Below are positions 57,466 through 64,000 of a stretch of DNA of 64,000 bases, piece by piece (the first letter of the stretch is position 1; each line of letters begins with the position of its first letter). Location: contig NW_027184063.1 of the NCBI RefSeq assembly GCF_041296385.1, forward strand, positions 930,001 to 994,000. Direction: 5' to 3'. A program made the translations under genes and the position numbers. A model generated the notes under the pieces. That model made no database searches. It was not told where the DNA came from and saw only the letters and a program-made list of their open reading frames with translations. This DNA is from Aphelocoma coerulescens. Lineage: Eukaryota; Chordata; Aves; Passeriformes; Corvidae.

Positions 57466-58320
57466 GTCCATATTTACAGTTAGTTCTGGAACTGGGGGCT
57501 TCTTTCCTGCTCATGATGGCCATTAATTTTTCCAGTGCCCCCGCTTTTTGCAAATTGCGCATTGGTCCTCAGCTAGGGGAAAAGAGGGACCCCGTTTTGA
57601 TGTGTCAGATGACTTTCCCTTATCATACTTCTTGTGGTGGGGTTTATTATGTTTATCTTTGTCTGCTAAGTCTCTGTTCTGCTATACCTTCCAGGCTACA
57701 TTCAACAATTTACTTATATCTGGTCGCCCATCTATCTTTTGCAGCTTTGTCTTTATGTCATTAGCAGATTGACCTATAAACAGGTAGGCCAGGTGGATCT
57801 GCTGCTCAGGTGAGTCAGGGTCTAAGGTAGTATATTTTTGTGCAGCCTCTTTAAGCCTATTTAGAAACTCTGTGGGGGTCTCATTTGGATTTTTTTTGAT
57901 CTCATATAACCTAGCCCAATTCACTGCTTTAGGAACGGCACATTTTAACCCAACAACCACCCATTTCTGGTACCGCTTCAGCTTTTCTATCTGTTCTGGG
58001 ACACTGGGATCCTAGCTAGGGTTTGCTAGGGGATAGATGTTATTAACTGACCCTTGGAGACTCCCAGTTGCAATTTGAGTTTCTATAGCAGATATAGCAG
58101 CTTTGTTGACCATTTCTCTCTCTGTTTTATCCAGTAATTCATCTAGCATAACATTTAGATCACCCCAATCTGGGTTTTGGGATTTTATGGCCATTTCTAC
58201 ATGCATAGCTACTCTCTCTGGGTTGTCCCTGTACTTCCCAATTGAGTTTTTCCACTGCTGTAATCCTCTGAGGGAAAATGGTGTCTTTATATAAATCACT
58301 CCTTGATTTCCCACAGCCTG
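57466..58320 (-). pseudogene. Gag capsid and nucleocapsid of the gammaretrovirus-like ERV
   Basis: A nucleocapsid knuckle CAICKKRGHW is at about 57545-57575. The capsid C-terminal half (57682-57960) has NETPTEFLNRLKEAAQKYTT, the gammaretroviral major homology region. The N-terminal part of capsid is 58012-58314. Stops separate the pieces. Confidence 0.8.
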
Positions 58321-58902
58321 TTGTTGTGAACGAGGCTGAGACTTTTGAAAGGAAGAGTCAACTCATTTATTTATTAACTGCTGAGAGAGGGAACCCAGGG
58401 TAAGCCCAGGCTCTGCGTGACAAGCCAGAATAAAACAATACACCAGCAAGACAGTGAGACCCACTGGGTGCTTCCTTGAACCCCAAGTTCCGCAGGAGGA
58501 CTCCCCCCTCCCCCCCGGATGCAGGTTGCTTTTAAAGTCTTTGGTGCCACCGGACTGGTGCATTTCTCAATCCTCGTGCTGATTGGTCCCTTTCCTGTTC
58601 GCTGGTTGGTCTATACCTCCGTGCATTCCTCACCAATCATTTTCAAACAAGTCCACATCATTGGTTGGCTCATTCGCCAATCACAGTCTAGGGCATCGTC
58701 CTCATCCCTTGTACCCTACAAAGCAATGTACTACAAAGTTCCTTCTATTAAACCCATTGGGTCCTTGTTATATCCCCATCCAGGGTTACATTCCAGCATT
58801 ACACCCGTACAGTCTCGCAACTTCCCTTCAATTAACATGTCCATCTATTCCACCCTCAACTCCCCTCTTTTATATCTCATTTAAACAGTAATAACCAACA
58901 CC
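58321..58902 (-). mobile_element. Solo LTR in gag
   Basis: On the minus strand TGTTGGTTATTACTG (58902) to CTCGTTCACAACA, with inverted CCAAT boxes, GAATAAAACAATAC-type signals and (plus) TTTATTTATTAAC near 58368. Ends approximate; target duplication unresolved. Confidence 0.7.
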
Positions 58903-60309
58903 CTGAAACCAATTCATTTATTACACTGTCTCAGAGGTACTTCTAATACAGATCTTTCCTTCCCCCCTTTATCTGCTTTTGACTTTGTGTGTTTAGCGAT
59001 GGGACTGACTGCTTTCATGGCTCCTTGGGCTATCTTCCCCTTTTTTCTACTACCCTCCCGACGGGAACCATCCGTATCAGAATCATCCCATTCACTTTCA
59101 ATTGAAACTGCTTCATTGGTATTAAAGATTGTCTCAGCCGAATGTTGATCAGGGACTGCCTTGCTTTTCACGGCAGTGAAGGGGCAGGGAGGCAGGGGCT
59201 GCAAGCAGCTTCTCCCATCCCTAGCTCTGCAAGAGGTGCCTGGGTCAGGGCCATTTTGTCTGCCCTCAGCTTTAACATTGGCCACACCGCGGGGTGGGGA
59301 GAGCGAGCAGCTCCTCCTGTCTCTGGCTTGGAAACTTGCAATTTGCTGCACTAGCAAAGGTACTCAGAACCGCCTGTGCCCATTTCTGCCTTCACTTCCA
59401 TGTCCAGGGAACTCGGGGAAAGGTGGCCCACCCGCCGCCTTCCCCTCCCCGTCCCCGTCTCTGCCTCTGGAAAAGTCAGGGGGCAGTGGCCAGTCCGCAC
59501 CTTCTCTGCCTCTGGGGCGGTCAGGGGGTGGTGGCATGCCTGCATCTCTCCCGCCTCTGTGCCTGCTCTCCGCCCCTGACAAGACTGGAGGTGGGGAGGC
59601 CCCACGCTGCTACACTGGCTTGGAGCTGGCTGCTCGTTCTCTTCCCTGCCCCTGCTCAGACAGCAGCGGAGGCAGCGGTGGCAGCAGAGCCACCGCCCCC
59701 GCACTCCCCGCCCCCACTTGTGCAGGCTGCCCCATTCCTTTGTCTCCCACCCCCACCTGTGCGGGCTGCCCCCGCTGCTCCCCCACCCCCTGCTCCGTTC
59801 CTCTGTCCCCCAGCCCCACCAGTGCAGGCTGCTGGTGGTTTAAAAGGGGGGGGGAGACCCCCCCCCATCGCGCAGAGCTGGGGCCACCATATCTAGAACT
59901 GTCATATTGATTATTCTGTCCATATTAGTATACGAGCTAGCTTGCGGCGGCTTCTTCTTTCCCTTTCTCCTTCTCAAAGTCATTTCCATATTACTTTTGT
60001 CTACTACTATGCTTCTTCCCTGTTCAGATACATAGTAAAAAGTTCTGTATATCTTAGTTCATCAAACCTACGTAATGATCTCAGTTCTACTATCAGGTCA
60101 GTAATGATGTTACTTTCCAAACTCCCATAGCGAGGCCAATTTCTTTGACTTAATTTTAAAGTGGGTGAAACTCGTGTGGACAGTCTGATCAATTCTCGGG
60201 TGTCCAAAGTAGTTTTTTGCCCTGTCAGCCATTTCCAGTGTTTTATTATGAACTCTAACGGGCTGTTAAGAGGGATTTTTAAATTTTCATTTGAAAAAAC
60301 ATCACCCAT
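58903..60309 (-). pseudogene. Gag matrix and p12-like region of the gammaretrovirus-like ERV
   Basis: The matrix starts Met-Gly (MGDVFSNENLK, 60309) and runs to about 60007 with WKWLTGQ and LKLSQRNWPRYG motifs. Next is a low-complexity Gly/Pro/Ala-rich stretch (59350-59880) in broken frames. Then comes an acidic/basic region (SEWDDSDTDG, 58914-59357) ahead of capsid. Confidence 0.7.
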
Positions 60310-60955
60310 GTTTGCTCACAGACAGAAAAACTCTGCTAGAGGGAAGCTTTTAACTCTGGAATTCAGCCTGCAATCTGACCTCGGAATTCTGACTTCCTAG
60401 GCAGTTTATCTAGCTTACTACACAAACTACAGCACTTTAAAATACAAAAGCAACTAGTTTTAGCAAACAGTAAATGTGCGCACGAAAATCTGGTCTTAAC
60501 AGGATTCGAACCCACAGCCTCCCGACGTCCCAACCAACCAACCAACCAACCAACCAACCAACCAACCTCTGAGCCTCTCCTGCGGTTGTGTAGGGTACAG
60601 CCTCTGGGCTCTTGTGGACTCCACGGAGGGCATCCCCTCCTTCACACAGTTTGCAGGGGAAAGGTTTAACCTTTCACCTTTCGTGGGCTTCTCTGCCCCC
60701 AACCTTTCCAACTGCCATGGAGATCTCTTTCCTTAGTGCTAGCACAATATTGGTAATATCGTTCCCCTTTTCACTCACCTCCCTTTCCATGCTTCTGCCT
60801 TTGTGTGCTGGGTCTTAAAGTCCGGGTCACAGTCCTGAATCATTGCTCTGGCCCCTCTGTAATTTGCCAGAAAAGAGAGGGGCAAAGCAGGATGTGTTCT
60901 AACCCAAGGCTGCGAGTTTCAAGGTCTTTAGGGTCCCTTCATGGTCGCCAGCAAC
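60310..60955 (-). other. 5' leader of the gammaretrovirus-like ERV
   Basis: After the 5' LTR the minus strand reads TTGCTGGCGACCATGAAGGG, a primer-site position whose tRNA I cannot name. Holds the (AACC)n run and a tRNA T-arm-like GGGTTCGAATCC (about 60500-60511). No gene. Confidence 0.6.
60527..60569. repeat. (AACC)n microsatellite
   Basis: About ten perfect AACC units on the plus strand within the ERV leader. Confidence 0.95.
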
Positions 60956-61403
60956 TGATGCCTTTTCCTGGTCTTAAAATCAAGAGTCAAACACGGTTAG
61001 AAGGGGAAAAGGGATTTTACCTTGATATTTATTTTAAGGATCCTTAGGTGCACACCTCCAGGTCAAATGCATCAAAATCCACACTGCAATGCCCCCACCA
61101 GAAGATCTGGTATAACATTATAGGTTTTACTAATTCGCGTATCTATCAAAAATTCCCCAATGAGAGGCTTGAATGAGCCCCCCTCCCCAAGGAGCCTTCT
61201 TCTGGATGGTTCTATCTTAGTTTACAGAATGTGTAAGGACCTTGGGGTCTGGGGCACACTGATCCCTAACTATGAAACTTCTAAAATGTTTAGTCTCTCA
61301 GCTTGACAAACAAGTCCAAGAATGTAGGCAAAAAGCACTAAGAATACAGCAGTTGTAAAAAGGGTGTAACAGTTAGAAAAGGTAAAAAATCTTCATGGCA
61401 TCA
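60956..61403 (-). repeat. 5' LTR of the gammaretrovirus-like ERV
   Basis: 448 bp, TGATGCCATGAAG (61403) to GGAAAAGGCATCA (60956). Confidence 0.88.
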
Positions 61404-62442
61404 CAGCGGTGGTGGCAGATGTGGCAGGGGAGAAAGCAAGCGCGTGACGCCGGGGAGCACACACCGGCGAGCGCATGGCAGCGAGCCACAGTGGCAAGCA
61501 CATGGCAAAGCCGCGGCCATGCTCAGGGCCACCCTCATGCTGCAGACGGGCGAGATCGGCAGCACTGAAAGCTGGCGGAGCTGGCTCTCTGCATGTGAGA
61601 GGTGAAGAGATGGGCTGGTGGACCTCTGCCAGCCACCAGACCTGTGTGGCCGCCCGGGCCCACATGGCCGGCGGGGCACGAGCCGCTACAGCCAAGCCGC
61701 TACAGCCGAGCTCCTGTCTCCTGCCCCTTCCTCGGGGCTGGGGGAGCTGCAGCATGCAGCATTTGCACCAGCTTGTGGAGGCATGGCTGCAGGCTAAGCA
61801 TGTCGTTCCTGCAGCTGAAGCAGGAATTAGGCCTGTTACCTTTTAAAATCACTTAGAGAGTTAATGCTATTATAATTGTAATTTTCCAAGACCTAGATTT
61901 AGATGTATTATTCTACTGTTCATAGTAAGAAAACTGCATGTTATGTTAAAAATGTTCATGTTACATATTGTTAGAACAGAAAAAGTGGAATGCAGAGATG
62001 GGGTGTGCCCCCCACAAAAGACTAAAAAAGTTTATATGTTCTTAATTTTTCAGTTGCATTCAGAATGATATTAATAACATTTCTAAGCAATTTTATAAGT
62101 ATTTTAGGGAAACCTTCTCAGTCATGGCTTAAGGCTCTGGCCAAGCCCTAGCCCTGGCTGACTAAGAATTTATACCATCAGACCCAAGTGTTTCTGCCCT
62201 AAAAGTGTAATCAAGTCATTTTGACTTGTTGATTTGATTTTACTAAAGCTGGACCCTCTTTCAAAGTAAACTTAGAAGTCTTGCCTAGGAAAGACTTTCT
62301 AAGTCTTCACTGTGAAACAGGACCTCCCAGCAGTTGCAGACTCTGAGTGATGGTGAAAGTTTTAGACAACTTTACGTTGTTTCTCAAAGTTATATCTGTT
62401 TAATCACTGTCATAATTCTTAATTGTATGAAACAGAAAAGGG
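61404..62442 (+). pseudogene. Remaining internal part of the plus-strand ERV
   Basis: Continuation of the element that starts at 51698. The first 450 bp are GC-rich with open but undiagnostic frames. The rest is AT-rich and ends in the polypurine tract AAAAGGGGGAATTA before the 3' LTR. I cannot assign a gene. Confidence 0.4.
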
Positions 62443-62609
62443 GGAATTATGGGGAATTATAAAGGAGAATTAGGTTGTGAGCTGTAAAACCTGCCTGCAG
62501 AGGCACATGGCAGGACAAAGGAGCACAAGGCAGCCCAGAGAGGCTTGTCGCCACTGGGCCCTGAGGGGAGGAGGTATCACAGGGCAGACCCCTGTGTGTT
62601 GCTGATGTG
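62443..62609 (+). repeat. 3' LTR of the plus-strand ERV, truncated
   Basis: Matches the first 170 bases of 51698-51994 and stops where the ERVL-type LTR begins. Confidence 0.8.
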
Positions 62610-64000
62610 TGTCATAGGTTAGCAAGCATAGTCCTGGAAGGGATATCCTTGCTAAGGGGTGCTTACAGCTTCCTCTGAGACTTGATAGAACCTATCAGCT
62701 GGCCAGTTTGAATATGGACAATTCTTTAAGCCACTTAAAATTGTGATCACCTCTGTGATACACACTTAAGAATAGACAGACTCCCCCCCAGCTCCCTCTC
62801 TCGTTTCCAGCGCTGGGACAGGTGGCTGCAGGCCCCGTGTGGGGGCCAGCGGGCCCAGCCAGGCCCTGCTTGGGCCAGGCCGGGCCGGGCCACAGCCATC
62901 CTGAATCCATGGGCCTGTTCCAGCCGTGGAATCCCCCCCCCACTGCCTTGCTGTGGGCAGCTGGAGCGGCTTGGCTCTCCCCCCTCTCCACTGCGATAAG
63001 AAAAATTCCAGCTGCAAGGCTGAGGTGAGATTAACCCTTTTATTGCTGTGAAGAGCTGAAAACCTGAGGGAAGAGAGAGGAGATGCTTAAAACTGAAAGT
63101 CTGTTGTGAAGCTATGATATATCAGAGTATCCTGTTGTAATTTCATGAAGATATGGGGGATGGAGTGTTCAACTCGTAAGCAAAAGCACCTGCGCTGAGA
63201 TAGGCAGATGCTGACGCAGCTGTAATTTCATGAGAAGTTTGGACAGGGAGAGATGGAAGCGATGAGGACTTTTGCTCCAAACAGGAAAGGAGAAAACCTC
63301 AGTTCCTAGAGATGCTCCCAGAGATAGTCCTAACAATGAAGATGAGGAAGACCCTTTGCTCCCAGGGAAGGAGAAGGGCCGCTGGTTTTTGTTTCTGAAC
63401 GGCTCAACCTTAAAATTGTACCCCAAAAACTTCGAGAGTGGACCCTCGAAGGCAGTTGCGGGAAAAGCTACAAGTCGGGGGATATTGTGGAAGATTGGCT
63501 ACATGAGAAAGGACACATAAAACCTCTGCAGCTTGCTGAGCTAGATCTTGTCCAACACCGCACGCATCTTGTGTAACAATTGAAATTGCAGAATTCTGCA
63601 CATTAACTGAGCCACCATTGAGTTCTTATTGCTGAGCTATGTGATTTATTGCAGAGTTAGCAAGGTTAGGCTTTGGCAGCAAAACAATAGATGCTTATGG
63701 AAAACAATAGATGCTTGTGGTTAGAAAAGACAAAGAAAAAGGGAACTGCTGACCACAGAAAAGGGGAACTAAGGGTGGGGTTTAGAAATCAGCTAAGACG
63801 ACGTTAACCACTTAGAATGCGCCTTTAAGAATATGCATGAACCTATTATTGATAGTATATAAGAAGCATTAGTATGATCAATAAACGGAATCCTGCTGAT
63901 CACTCATATTGAGCGTCTGGGTTTTCCCTCCATCGCGACAGGAGAAGGGACTCACATTGCGAGCAGAGAGACCTCTTCCTAAATGGACTGAACAATATTT
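62610..64000 (-). mobile_element. ERVL-type LTR, truncated by the window end
   Basis: Inverted relative of 14458-16008: TGTCATAGGTTAGCAAGC at 62610 corresponds to that LTR's end. It contains a solo ERVK LTR at 63486-63940 and continues past 64000. Confidence 0.8.
63486..63940 (+). mobile_element. Solo ERVK LTR
   Basis: TGTGGAAGATTGGC to TCCATCGCGACA, with TAGTATATAAGAAGC as TATA (about 63854) and AATAAACGG. Same family as 55491-55920. The flanks (GGATAT, GGAGAA) give only a partial target duplication. Confidence 0.8.

Larger units (their letters stand above)
52700..61403 (-). mobile_element. Gammaretrovirus-like ERV, defective, minus strand
   Basis: LTRs 60956-61403 (5') and 52700-53153 (3'), with termini TGATGCC/GGCATCA. 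Order on the minus strand: leader, gag (60309 to about 57540), protease, RT, RNase H, integrase, a short env end. Two solo LTRs (58321-58902, 55491-55920) were inserted later. Env SU is deleted. Pol motifs (YVDD, LPQGFKNSP, integrase tail TAVKVAGKGPWIHYSRVKK) place it in the gamma/ERV1 group. No clear target-site duplication was found. Confidence 0.88.

Noticed and set aside
60490..60525. tRNA T-arm-like GGGTTCGAATCC next to (AACC)n on the minus strand
   Set aside because: The stem relies on wobble pairs and no D-arm, anticodon arm or acceptor stem is found upstream; may be a tRNA-derived scrap in the ERV leader.

Overview
The window is eukaryotic and almost certainly from a bird, most likely a songbird (passerine). 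The grounds are a passerine-style C2H2 zinc-finger family without a KRAB box, several avian-style ERVL, ERVK and gammaretrovirus-like elements, a CR1-like scrap, and avian-type MHC class I exons. High GC, long G-rich minisatellites and MHC debris suggest a gene-dense, repeat-rich microchromosome, perhaps MHC-linked. That placement is inference.

Layout. (1) 1-6296 and 41345-47410 form a large inverted duplication. Each arm carries a 12-finger zinc-finger gene (28-1524 minus; 45888-47384 plus), a GC-rich block A next to it, a 2.3 kb CTGGG minisatellite and a CpG-island block B. The left arm has an extra minisatellite to 7605. (2) 7606-16340 holds LTR debris plus a host locus of unknown function whose long reading frame is cut by a 2.8 kb ERVK (11134-13897) and a 1.55 kb LTR (14458-16008). 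Removing each element with one target-site copy restores a single frame. (3) 16341-25836 is nested ERV wreckage, including a 4.7 kb ERVK (19750-24470) inside the env of an opposite-strand ERV. (4) 25836-27748 is an LTR composite that recurs in the same orientation at 48490-50655, with related minisatellite beyond it, so a direct duplication also exists. (5) 27836-35088 is a young, nearly complete env-less ERVL provirus (LTRs about 1% apart, 5-bp target duplication). (6) 37829-40103 minus is an MHC class I pseudogene (leader, alpha-1, alpha-2; no alpha-3 seen). (7) 48355-48403 looks like an MHC X-Y promoter module without a recognisable gene. (8) 51698-62609 is a plus-strand ERV holding an 8.7 kb minus-strand gammaretrovirus-like ERV (52700-61403), which itself holds two solo LTRs. 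(9) 62610-64000 is an ERVL-type LTR that runs off the window.

The two zinc-finger genes are the only host genes that look intact, and they probably encode nuclear DNA-binding proteins. Everything else is retroviral, decayed or repetitive. Positions were read by eye. LTR ends anchored by target-site duplications should be good to a base or two; block edges are approximate.
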